Of a DNA stretch of 64,000 bases, positions 1-9,789 are shown one piece after another (within the stretch, counting starts at the first letter, position 1; every line of letters starts with the position of its first letter). A model generated the notes under the pieces. That model was not told the DNA's origin. It searched no databases and worked only from the letters and a program-made list of their open reading frames with translations. The position numbers were made by a program, and so were the translations under genes. Source of the DNA: Teratosphaeria epicoccoides (taxonomy: Eukaryota; Ascomycota; Dothideomycetes; Mycosphaerellales; Teratosphaeriaceae). The stretch covers positions 1 through 64,000 of the forward strand of contig JADDMT010000112.1 of assembly GCA_021401465.1 (NCBI GenBank). The letters are read 5' to 3'.

Positions 1-18
1 CCCCCCCCCCCCCCCCCC
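1..18. repeat. poly-C run at window edge
   Basis: Eighteen consecutive C residues open the window, followed by C-rich DNA to about position 125. No telomeric CCCTAA pattern is present. It is a simple homopolymer, possibly poorly resolved in assembly. Confidence 0.8.
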
Positions 19-128
19 ACAACTTCCAACCAAGCCTCCGCATACCCTCCTGTAACCGCCATCCCCCCATCCCCCCTCGCCTCCACCATTCCCTCCCCAG
101 GATCGCCACCCTCCCTGAACCCCCTCAC

Positions 129-584
129 TCACTGCGGCAACTCCGCCCTCACATCACCCCTCCGCCCGCGAATCAACTGCACCACATGCTGCTGCATGGC
201 CCTATCAATCCGATACCCGGGCTTGCGCCTCAGCAAATCGATGTGCGCGGAGAGCTCGGAAGCTGCGTGGTGTTTCTCAGAGGTTGTCAATGCGCAGCAG
301 AGGTCCCAGAGGGCTTTGGTGGGGTCCGGGGTGGGGATGTGGCCTCGGATGATACTGGAGATGATGTGTTTGATTGAGGCGATGAGGTCGGTTGGGGAGG
401 GGCGATTGGAGGTCTTGGCCGTGGAAGCGGTTGCTGGAGCGGGCTGTTTGCAGATTAGCAGGTCCTTTGGTGGGAGGGCATCGGGGAGCAGAGAGTTGCT
501 GACCTTCTTGCTTCCGGACTTGGTTTTGGCGCTCTGCATTTTGGCTGGCATGGTTTGATGCTTGCTTGGCTGACTGCTGGCCAT
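129..584 (-). CDS. hypothetical protein, small
   Basis: This open frame encodes about 151 residues from the ATG at 584; an upstream in-frame ATG at 677 would add 31 residues that look like untranslated leader. The N-terminal 50 residues are rich in Ser, Lys, Gln and Pro. The second half looks like an ordered helical domain, with segments such as LWDLCCALTTSEKHH and a basic tail (LIRGRRGDVRAELPQ). I do not recognise the family. The antisense frame is also partly open but has less protein-like composition. The gene is transcribed towards the window edge and nothing nearby suggests a role. Confidence 0.45.
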   Translation of the reverse strand: MASSQPSKHQTMPAKMQSAKTKSGSKKVSNSLLPDALPPKDLLICKQPAPATASTAKTSNRPSPTDLIASIKHIISSIIRGHIPTPDPTKALWDLCCALTTSEKHHAASELSAHIDLLRRKPGYRIDRAMQQHVVQLIRGRRGDVRAELPQ

Positions 585-973
585 GCTGCTTTTGCTTCGA
601 GAGTCAGCGACGGTGTTTCGAGTTGTAAAGTAGATGCATGGTCTTGACACGGAAAAACCGTCGCGGAGCATGTGCAATTACAAAGAATTTGACTACATAT
701 TTACCTGTCTAGGCGCGGGTTTTTCATGTGAAGGCGGCAGCCTACAAGGCGTTTGCACATGCACTGGTTTGGATGGCTGTTTGTGTTTGACCAGCGTCGA
801 CAATCACATGGTCCTTTCGGCTGTTCACGACCTGGACGGCGAGGCGATAGCATGAGAGGCTTGAATTAGTATGAGTGAAAACGTTTTCTGGCTATAAACG
901 GCGCCAGATGGATACAGAGCGGGAGAGCATTCACGAGCCCAGGGGTCCATGAAAATTCCCGCGAGAATGCTGC
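585..973. other. intergenic, nothing seen
   Basis: This stretch lies between the 3' end of SLA2 and the 5' side of the small hypothetical gene, both read leftwards. A short open frame on the + strand (634-855) has no protein-like features. I see no RNA gene or repeat. Confidence 0.5.
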
Positions 974-3900
974 CTAGTCTTCATCTTGGTAACTTATCTT
1001 CCTCATCTCGCCCAACCTGTGTCGTGCGGCGCCGAGTGCGTTTTCGAGCTGTAGTATCTCGACCTGTGTCGCCAGAAGGTCAGTAACGAATATGATAAAA
1101 GAGCACAGACTGGAAAGCACTCACCTGTTGCTCCATCTGCCTGACCTTAAAATCATGACCAGAAAGCTTCGCGTAATCCACATCTTCTTCGCCGCCCTTC
1201 TGGCGATCTTCGATGATCTGCTGCACCTGCCTGACAAGACTTCTGCAGGCATTGGTGACGGCCTTACTGCACTCCTCCAGGCGCTCTTGCGTCTTGCTCA
1301 TAAAGCTCGCCTTGACCCTGGATGCTGCAACCAACTGGGCTGTAGAGGCAGCAACGTCATTCGAAGCGACAATAAGCTGCTCGGGGCTGTTGCGACCAGA
1401 TATCACACCATCAGCGGTCTCGATAAGCATGTTGGTGCTCCGCGCGACGGCCTTCGCAGCCGAGATGAGACCCTCAGTCCAACGATTGTTCTTCTTGTAG
1501 AACTGCGTCTTGGACATGGAAGAACCACGGCCTTGTTGCACGATCTCTTGTTGCGACGCTGTTGCGGCTTTGATGAGCTTCGCGATCGCATTTGTGACCG
1601 CGATGGCGGCTTCGAGGATCGAGTCATGGATCTTGAGCTCGTAAGTGGAGTACTGATCGCGCTTCTTGTTCATCAGCTTCGTCAGTCTTTCGGTGGCCGC
1701 GTCGATGGCCTTGGCTGCGTTCGTCATCTCCTGGTCGACTAGCTCACCAAGATCGCCTGACTTGCTCGTGAGCTTCTCCTTTGGCGCAAACGCATCAGCC
1801 AGCTTCGACAGGTTGTTAAGCGCGATTTGGACGTCGTTGTTCTTGTTAATGACGACATCTGTTTTCTGCAGGTCTTCCAGGTCAGACAGACGATAAGACA
1901 TGATGCCTCTGAAGAAGTCAACAGTGCTGCTCGCCGCGCGTCTAGCAGCAGAGATGAGCTGGTCGCCCTTCTTCTCGTCGCTAGCAAAACGCGTCAGGCC
2001 TTTCGTGTTCGACAGCACATCGGCAATTGCATTTGAGAACGTGTGCACGGTGCGGATGACCTCAGCATGTGTGCTGTTTGGGCCATCAGCGATGAAGTTG
2101 TTGAAGGCCGTGCTGAACTCCATGGCGCTGCTCTGTGCCTTCTCGATTTGAGACAGAACATATGGTCCGCTGGCGCTCTGGTTACCGGCTTGCATTGAGC
2201 TGTCCAGCTCGTACAGCGCATCGTCAACTCTCTGTACACCAGATTGCAGCACAGAGTCGATGATATCATTGATTTTCCGAATGTTGTCGAGAAGCATGAC
2301 ATCGATCTGCTCGTCCATCGCGCTGTCTGTGACGCCGTTGCTGTTGCGAAGCTCATTGAGCTCAAGCAGAGTCTGGTCCATGCCAGCCTTGTACACGTCC
2401 AACTCCTCCTCCTTGTCTCGGAGTTGCCGCTCGAGATCTGAGCTACCCTCTCCAAGCTTGTCGCGCACCTCATCCAGCTGCCGCGTCTTGTTGCGAAGCG
2501 CCTCCTCAAGATCCGCGATCTCTCGGTTGTGCCGCGACAGCATAGCCGACAGCTCGCTGCCTTTGGCTCTATCTGCGTTATCGGCTCGATCGAGAGCCAT
2601 GCGCAGCTCACGCTTGAGCTTCTCGACCTCATCACGATGACCACCGGTTGATCGGTCCTTCTCGTGTAAGGCGCGATCGCGCTCACGGATCATGTCTGCC
2701 AGTTCCAGATTCTTGGTCTTGAGCTCACGCTCTAGCTTTTCACGCTTGTCAATCGCTTCTTGCGCAGAAGCAGCCTTGAGCTGCACGCCCTTGAATTTTT
2801 GGAGCAATTCCAAGTGTTCGTGTCGCAATTGACTGTACAGCTTGGCGAGCGCCTCATACTTCGTCCGCCAAGTGTTGACCTGCTCTTGTAATGCGCGGAT
2901 CTGCTCGTCCTTGCTTTGCGACTGCTGCATGAAGTTCGCGTTCAGTTGTGCGAGCTCGCCCTCCAGCGCCTTCATCCTGCGATCATACTGTTCCAACATC
3001 AGCTGATCGCGCTCGTACTGAGCCCGCGCATTCAGATTCTCCCGCTCAAGCTCAGCCATGCGGCCCTGTGTCTGCTGCGCATACTGGTCCCTTTGAAGCT
3101 GCTCCAGCTGCAATCGCTGTTGCTCTGCTTGCAGCCGCTGCTGCTCCTCGAAGTCACGCTGTGCTTGTAGAGCAGCTTGCTGCTGTTGCCTTTGCGCCTC
3201 TTCCCACTGCGCTTGCAGTCGCCTCTGCTCAGCCTCATATTCCTCTTGCTGCCTTGCCTGCTCGTTCTTCCAGAACTCGTTGATAGGCTCAGGATCGGTG
3301 GCTTCCCGCGGTGGAGGAGTCTTGGGCTTCGTGACAGGCTCATTCTTCGGCCTGTTGGGGAGTGCAGGTGCACCTTCATCTTCGGCGAGCAGATTCGGCG
3401 GGTCCTGCGGAAGCTTTGGCACTGTTATGAGCGAGGTAAGGTACCTGAGATTAGAGCATTCGTAGTAGAAGCGCACGAGACGGTAGTGCTGCGCATCGTA
3501 TCGTCCACGCAGCGGACTCAGTGCCTCGTCGTCTCCCAGCTGTACGTGCATGGCGCGCAACATGCTCGTGATGAATTTGTAAATGCCATAACTCTCCTGG
3601 ACAAGCGGTACCAACGCGCTGATCTTGGCCTCATTGTTCACACCATTGCGAAAGCTGGAAAATATGAGCTTTTGAAAGCTGTCGATCTGATCTTGCAGTT
3701 GCATCAGGTCGGAGATGGTCTCATAGCCCTCGTTGGGATCATTGATGGACTTCAGGCTGATATACTCCTCGTACTCGAAAGTACCATTGAACTCCGGGTG
3801 GTTTCGGTGGAAGGTCAATTTGGAGACGAGGTAGAGGATGTATTCCTGGATCAGTTGGGCATATCCGCGGAGGCCATCACCAGTGACGCCGCCCACCATC

Positions 3901-4217
3901 CCTCGAGTCAGGCTCTCGAGCCATTGCGCGTGATGTTGAGCTTCCCTCAGAGCTATTGGATGGCCTTCCTGGAGCACTTTGTGGATTGTGATGAGTGCCT
4001 TGAACGTTTGGACCTCGTCTGCTTGGATCGGTTGCACTTTGATACCGTTCCAGAAAGATTGCGAGCTCTTGTGGTCCCACGTGTAGACAATGCATGCTCG
4101 CACGTGTTTGCGCTTTGGGGCCGTCTCTTCTATCGAGGTCGCCTTCCGGATGTGGTTGGCCAGCTCCGTCTCGGTCCTGGTGAGATCGACATTGCGAGTG
4201 GCCTGGTAGAGGGTCAT
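974..4217 (-). CDS. sla2: Sla2/End4 (HIP1R-like) endocytic actin adaptor
   Basis: Sla2 links clathrin-coated endocytic sites and PI(4,5)P2 membranes to actin at the cell cortex. The N-terminal ~280 residues form an ANTH domain (KRKHVRACIVYTWDHKSSQ; FHRNHPEFNGTFEYEEYISL). A Pro-rich linker and a long Gln/Glu/Arg coiled coil follow (about residues 330-650). The C-terminal third is a talin-like I/LWEQ actin-binding module (about 780-1010, ending near KLSGHDFKVRQMEQQ). A 61-bp intron at 1064-1124 (donor GTGAGT, acceptor ACACAG, phase 0) joins a last exon, 974-1063, which encodes the conserved tail GEMRKISYQDED; without it the frame runs into intron sequence. Total length is about 1060 residues, usual for the family. 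I chose the ATG at 4217 (MTLYQATRNVDL) because the frame upstream to 4310 is not Sla2-like. A GTAAGT donor near 4375 leaves a 5' UTR intron possible. Confidence 0.95.
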
Positions 4218-4627
4218 GATGGAAGAAGTCAAGCGGTCGCCAAGTGTTGGGTCGGTGGAGGCGTGATAGACGATGTTTGAACGACAATTCGGCAGTGAAC
4301 AACTAGTCAAGGCAACAGGATTGCCAAACCTGTTGCGCTTTGACAGCAGCCGTGAATACCAATACCTTAACTTACCCTTATTATTAAGTTATTACGCACA
4401 GCAGCAATTAAAGTTTATGGGTAAATCGTCGTGGTCTCATGTGGCTGACCTTCCACCATTCTGCGCCCCCAAAATTGGAGCCGCATCATCAGCCAAGAAT
4501 TTCTTCTTCAGCCGAAGCTCGCCCGAGCCCACACAGGGAGTATCCGCCGCTAGCAGATATTCCGATCGAACTGCGAATTTGTTCACTGCTGTCCATTCAT
4601 TAACATCACAGCGTCAATACTGCCAAG
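4218..4627. promoter_or_regulatory. divergent SLA2 / RPS4 promoter region
   Basis: These 410 bp separate two divergently transcribed genes. An AT-rich stretch around 4350-4420 contrasts with the GC-rich coding flanks. On the minus strand a GTAAGTTAAG near 4375 resembles a splice donor and could belong to a 5' leader intron of SLA2. No individual factor site is called. Confidence 0.5.
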
Positions 4628-5644
4628 ATGGGTCGTGGTCCGAAGAAGCATCAGAAGCGTCTGTCAGCGCCGTCGCACTGGCTGCTCGACAAGCTGAGCG
4701 GTGCCTATGCGCCCAAAGCATCTCCTGGCCCGCACAAGTTGAGGGACTGCATGCCCTTGATCGTCTTCATCCGGAATAGGTGCGACGAATAACGGTAATA
4801 TATTGCTTGATCGCATCGATGATACTGACGTTGGCTATCCAGGCTGAAGTACGCTCTTAATGGCCGCGAGGTCAAGCAGATCGTCATGCAGCGCCTGATC
4901 AAGGTCGACGGCAAAGTGCGTACCGATCCTACCTACCCGGCTGGTTTCATGGACGTCATAACCATCGAGAAGACTGGCGAGAACTTCCGCCTCGTCTACG
5001 ACACCAAGGGCCGCTTCACCGTCCACCGCATCACTGAGGAAGAGGCCGCATACAAGTTGGGCAAGGTCAAGCGTGTCCAGTTGGGCAAGGGCGGCATTCC
5101 ATTCTTGGTTACGCATGACGCTCGCACGTGAGTTCATCCTCTCGGTGCCTGCGTCTATTAGACGTTGGACCATGATTTGGAGAAAAATATCCATACACAA
5201 TTGTCGTGGGACACGAGTATACTGAGACTGAAATTAGGATCCGTTACCCTGACCCGGCCATCCGCGTCAACGACACCGTCAAGATTGATCTTGCGACCGG
5301 TAAGAATGTCTCGGTCTGTTGTGCGCGTAACGGTCTGGCTAACGCGTCGTACAGGCAAGATCCTCGACTTCATCCGGTTCGACACTGGCGTGATTGCCAT
5401 CGCCACTGGTGGGCGCAACATGGGTCGTGTTGGCGTCATCACCCACCGTGAGCGCCACGACGGTGGTTTTAACATCGTCCACATCAAGGACGCCATTGAC
5501 AACGAGTTCGCTACCCGTGAAAGCAACGTCTTCTGCATTGGCAAGGAGAAGCCCTGGATTTCTCTGCCCAAGGGCAAGGGTGTCAAGCTCAGCATTGCTG
5601 AAGAGCGTGACCGCAGGAGGGCGTATGCTCTGGCTGGCCACTAA
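4628..5644 (+). CDS. rps4: 40S ribosomal protein S4 (eS4)
   Basis: eS4 is a structural protein of the small cytoplasmic ribosomal subunit. Four exons join cleanly: 4628-4779, 4843-5127, 5238-5299 and 5355-5644. The introns (63, 110 and 55 bp) all start GT and end AG. The spliced product is 262 residues, the normal eS4 length. It begins MGRGPKKHQKRL and contains HWLLDKLSGAYAPK, VDGKVRTDPTYPAGFMDV, the KOW-type GGRNMGRVGVI segment and the C-terminal KGVKLSIAEERDRRRAYALA. Several introns near the 5' end are typical of ribosomal protein genes in filamentous fungi. Exon joins are fixed by the highly conserved protein sequence. Confidence 0.97.
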
Positions 5645-5897
5645 GTGCATGTTAGTCGGGGTATAAGATGACCATTGTAATGCGGGCTCTGCAACGATAG
5701 GGCTGTTGCATGTCAGTGCCAGCACGGGGGTTGGCTCGGGCATGGAGATCCTGCTTACGGCTCGCGACAGACAATCGCGTTAGCGGTTTTCAGTGCAATG
5801 AAAAAGCTTCAATATCCGTAGGAGAGCGCTTACCTCTCCCCATACACTGCGCTTCCATCACAGTCTGTCGTTGAGATGACGAGGTGGCATGTCGCGC

Positions 5898-6824
5898 TCA
5901 ATCATTTTGCAAAGGCGGATACCCATCCCAATTCTCGCCAAAACTACAGTAAGCCGCTACACCCGATTCTCTACACCTCTGCATATCGTCCATCAAGGAC
6001 TTGATTTTGATATCAGCCCTGACCAATGTATCCCTACCCAACATCAACCGGAACAACGTTCCCATACCACTACTCTCACCATTCTCCCATGGTTCCGCAA
6101 CTCCAGTCGCTACATCCACAATGACCCTCGCACACCTCACCGGATCACCATCCTGCCTTCCATGCGCCGCAGTGATTCGCCTCGCCGCCAAGTCTGCCGG
6201 CGTGCCTTCATACGGCTCTGACACCCCTCCTTCCTGACCCTTCGGCTTCTGAACCGCAAGCTGAAAATCGGTCCTCAACGCGCCTATCTCGACAAGCAAA
6301 ACTCGGATGTCGAATGGAACCAATTCCGCGGCTAAAGATTCAGAAAGGCCTTCCAGCGCGAATTTGGAGGCAGAATACATGCTTTGACTCGGCGTGCCCG
6401 TCAACGCGCTCGCGGAAGAAATCTGCACAATCGTAGTCAGACCAGACTGAGATCGAAAATGCGGTATCACAGCCTTCGTGCAAGCCAGGGCACCGAAGAA
6501 ATTTGTCTCCATTTGTGCGCGTATCTGAGGCATAGAGAGGTCTTCGAGGACGCCGCGGAGTCCGTAGCCGGCGTTGTTGATGATAGTGTCTACGTTGTAT
6601 TGATACGCTGCGTTTGAGACGATAGATTCGCAGTCGGGTTGGGTCACGTCGAGAGGGAGCCAGATGCCGCCGCGTTGGGCGATGTCGGGGTTTTCGGTTT
6701 GGGCGCGAAGGGGGTTGCGGGCTGTGGCGATTACTTTGTGGCCGGAGGCGAGGGCGGCGCGGGCGAGTGAGAGGCCGAGGCCGGCGGAGGCGCCGGTTAT
6801 GAGGATGGTGTGGTGGGGTGGCAT
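5898..6824 (-). CDS. short-chain dehydrogenase/reductase (classical SDR)
   Basis: This is a 308-residue NAD(P)-dependent oxidoreductase with a Rossmann fold. The cofactor motif TGASAGLG lies at about residues 10-17, NNAG at about 86-89, the catalytic Ser in QISSASA at about 138-142, and the YSASK active-site motif (Tyr and Lys) at about 153-157. A probable NADP-preferring Arg follows strand 2 (ATARNP). The substrate cannot be told; the closest general class is the fungal 1-acyl-DHAP reductase/retinol dehydrogenase-like SDR group. There is no signal peptide or clear membrane segment. The intron-free frame starts at the MPPHHTILITGAS methionine. It is divergent from the Gemin2-like gene and has no biosynthetic neighbours. 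Confidence 0.9.
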   Translation of the reverse strand: MPPHHTILITGASAGLGLSLARAALASGHKVIATARNPLRAQTENPDIAQRGGIWLPLDVTQPDCESIVSNAAYQYNVDTIINNAGYGLRGVLEDLSMPQIRAQMETNFFGALACTKAVIPHFRSQSGLTTIVQISSASALTGTPSQSMYSASKFALEGLSESLAAELVPFDIRVLLVEIGALRTDFQLAVQKPKGQEGGVSEPYEGTPADLAARRITAAHGRQDGDPVRCARVIVDVATGVAEPWENGESSGMGTLFRLMLGRDTLVRADIKIKSLMDDMQRCRESGVAAYCSFGENWDGYPPLQND

Positions 6825-7137
6825 CTTGTCTTCGTAGCTTGGATGATGCTGGTCATGGGGGTATAGAACGAAATGACACTTCTTGATGGGTGGGGTGGAA
6901 GAGTGGTGGAAGCAGAGCTAGATGATGTTGTATAAAGCCATGATGTTAGGTACCGATGCGTTCCAATTGCAATGGATTATATCTAGAGTCCAAGGCGGGG
7001 AAGCCGAGTTACATGTGAAGTGAATGGAGCACGACTTGTGGCAGAGAGCTCGCAACTTCTCTTTTCGTAACTCGAGTCTTGACGTTGAAAGACGACTGTG
7101 TTTCGACATCGTCCACAAGTCGAATCCCAATGTCAAA
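6825..7137. other. divergent intergenic region, SDR / Gemin2-like gene
   Basis: These 313 bp hold the 5' flanks of two divergent genes. I see no repeats or RNA gene. Confidence 0.4.
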
Positions 7138-8551
7138 ATGACGAAGCGGAGGCGGGAGAGAGACAGGCCAAAGGCTGGACCGGAGGCACCCTACAACCCT
7201 AATAAAAGGGTGCTGCTGAGCTACGACTCAGATGAAGAGCCGGGGGAGGTCGTGGAGCCCGCAGCCAACACCGGACATTCCGCAACAGTAGATGCGGCCA
7301 CTGCCGACTATCAGATTGAGGAATATCCCGACGACGAGGGAGATGGATTGTTGACTGAACTTGGGGAGAAATTGCAGGCAAAAGCTATGGAAAATGACGA
7401 ATTGTCCGAGGAGGATGTCGTGCCCCGTATGGTGCAGTTCCAGCCTAAGCGCAAAGACCCAAAGAACCACTTGGGTCCCAATAAGGCGACTGGGCAGTTT
7501 CCAGCTCTGGGCTCGCTTTCATTTCAGAATGACGAGGAGAGTGTGGACGAGGAAGGTGATCAAAGTGAGGAAGACGAGGCAATGGCGTATCTCAGAACAG
7601 TAAGGTAGGTCTCGTGGCGCAGCTCCCTCCCTCTGTAACTGCATATGCTCACAATGTTCCCAAGGTTGTCCAGCTAACGACCTCGGCAGGTCAGAACGTC
7701 AAGCTATGCCGACATTTTTCAAGTCATCAAAAGAGGACTTGGATGAACAGCTCTACGACACCGGCGTTGGTGACAGTCGAGGCTACTATGACGAAGACAC
7801 ATACATAGGCGCACCTGACCCTGTCAGCGTCACGTGCGCCGCACCCAGTATTTCCCCCCAAGAAGTATACACAGCCGCGCTGAAAAAGCGGTTCCTGGAT
7901 CAAAGAGTCCTACTCCATCAGCTGCCAAGCGAAGGCGCAATCGCCGCCTTATCACGGCAGCATCCCATTGTCTACATGCCGAATAGCATGAAGCAGTACA
8001 CCCAATGGACGCGCTTGCTAAACACCATTGCGCCACTGCCTGCCCAGGTGCGGCAGATGAGCCAAGAGACATGTTTCAACCTTCTGCATCTGCTCTCCTT
8101 AATGTATCTCACACGCGAACACGAAATTCGACCTGTTACGAGCGCCTGGGTCTGGTCATTGCTCGCAAGACTGGACGACGTTGGCACAATGAACAATGAT
8201 CAAGTCTACCTGTTGCGCGAGCTTGGAAAGAAGGCTGTACTGGTACAGTTGTCTTTCACTGATCCCGAGGCTGCGCGACAGCTTGAGGCTATGAGTGCAG
8301 CTGACGAGAATGCGGCCGCAGGCAACAAGAAGCCTGCTGATGATGCCAAACAGTCAGGTGTGAGCGCCAACGAGGGTGAGGGGGCAGCGACTGGACAACA
8401 CGGTGAGATCACTGTGGAGAGAGAGAACACGCGCGCGACTCTGGACATGATGCTTGCGATCATCGGCGAGGTGTTCGGACAACGAGATCTGCTCGAGTTC
8501 CGGCGTCAGTGGCGAGTTGCTGCGACAGAAGCTGATGCGGAGAATGGCTGA
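7138..8551 (+). CDS. Gemin2/SIP1-domain protein (SMN-complex-like)
   Basis: Two exons, 7138-7604 and 7690-8551, are joined across an 85-bp intron (AAG|GTAGGT ... CGGCAG) and encode 442 residues. The N-terminal half is basic then acidic and disordered (KRVLLSYDSDEEPGE). The join restores a conserved fungal stretch, AMAYLRTVRSERQAMP, followed by a Tyr/Asp-rich segment (RGYYDEDTYIGAPDP). The C-terminal half is helical, with LLRELGKKAV and TRATLDMMLAIIGEVFGQRDLLE, resembling the SIP1/Gemin2 fold that binds Sm proteins during snRNP assembly. The family assignment comes from remembered fungal homologues annotated with this domain and is moderately sure; the gene and splice site are well supported. 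Confidence 0.75.
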
Positions 8552-9789
8552 AAGTCGTCTGAAAGTGGTCCGGAACAGCTCTATTCGCGATTGATCAGAT
8601 GATAGGCCACAGCGGTGCTGTGCAAGGAGTTTTCGAGCGCCAGAGGGAGATGGGCAGTGCGGCGTGACAGGTCAGCGCATTGCTTTGATGTCTACTGAGA
8701 AGCTAAGTGCAACTCCCGATCAAATGATGGGTCGCTGTTCATACCTGCTCTGTCGATGTTTGCGGTGGCCCGGGGGGACTACGCACGCGGATCGAGGTGA
8801 GATACAGTCTCCATCACATTCCGTGCGTATCAAGGATCACGTCTGGGTCTCCAAGCCTCCATCATAAACGTTAGCCACTCGTTACAAGCAATAGCCATAA
8901 TTACACCAAAAGCACAAGGTAGATAACAGGCCCTGGACGTCACGGCCATAGGGAGGATGCAGAGAATAGACCTTCTCCTTGATATGCTTGGTAGTCAAAG
9001 AGCTCTCAAGCACCTCCCTCCACATACCAATCGCAACATCCAATTTACACAAGTATTGCACAACAAATCACCTCAACGCAGACTCTTGACTTTCCTCCGG
9101 CTTCCGCAGCCAGCTGCCCAACCACAACCCAGATCTCTGCCACCTTGCTCGCGCTGGCCCCTAGCGGCCAATTCGCAGCAGCCAAGGTCATACCCCTCTC
9201 CCACCACCCCTACCACGAGCTCACGATCTGCTAACAACGCCCGTAGCGAGAGGCAATGCGTCCCGATCCCTGCTGAGCGGAGTGCAAGCTGCGACGGTCT
9301 CGGCTGCGACTATGGCGCGGAAGAAATTGCGCGTAGCTCACAGCCTCACTGGGTTTTACGCTGGAAGGTGCTGCGTCTTAAGACGACTTTAGGGCGGATT
9401 GGGGGGGGGGGAGACGCAGCAGAGCGGTGCTCGGGGAAGCGAAGTGCTGGACTGAGGTCCTCTTACCTTGATCCTAGTGACTAAGATCCCGGGCTGCTTG
9501 GGCAGAGAGCTTAGCGAGCAGGCTTGCGTCAAGCAGAGTGTTCTCGCCTCTGTCAATTTCAGGCACGGAAAACGTCGGCTGCCTCAATATGGGCTGTCCT
9601 GGGGCATGTGCTACTCTGAATGTGGGATCGGCAATTAGCTTGGACAGCAGGGAACTGAAGGTATCAAGAAGGCTTGGCAGGATATGAACAGCCGTGAGCT
9701 AGCTGTAGTCGTGAACCCGCGTCAGGCAAGATGCTACCTTTGTAGGAAAAGTCAACGGGTACAAGTTACAATATGCGCTGGTTGCAAAG
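8552..9789. other. 1.2-kb region without a supported gene
   Basis: This region follows the 3' end of the Gemin2-like gene and the convergent 3' end of REV3. A 175-codon open frame at 8957-9484 (+) is Pro/Ser/Arg-rich with no domain and is probably chance. A CTAAC...CCCGTAG motif around 9232-9246 looks like an intron end, so an untranslated or very small spliced transcript is possible. There is a short poly-G run near 9403. No RNA gene was recognised. Confidence 0.35.

Noticed and set aside
1..18. Telomere end suggested by C-rich start
   Set aside because: The sequence is a homopolymer without CCCTAA units, and coding genes begin within 130 bp.
1994..2686. A 230-codon minus-strand frame inside SLA2
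   Set aside because: It is a shifted-frame shadow of the coiled-coil coding sequence.
3177..4280. A 367-codon + strand frame
   Set aside because: It lies antisense inside the conserved ANTH coding region of SLA2 and is Leu/Val-rich, as expected for the complement of that codon pattern; no domain is seen.
8957..9484. A 175-codon + frame
   Set aside because: Pro/Ser/Arg-rich with no domain; an intron-end-like motif inside it argues against a simple coding frame.
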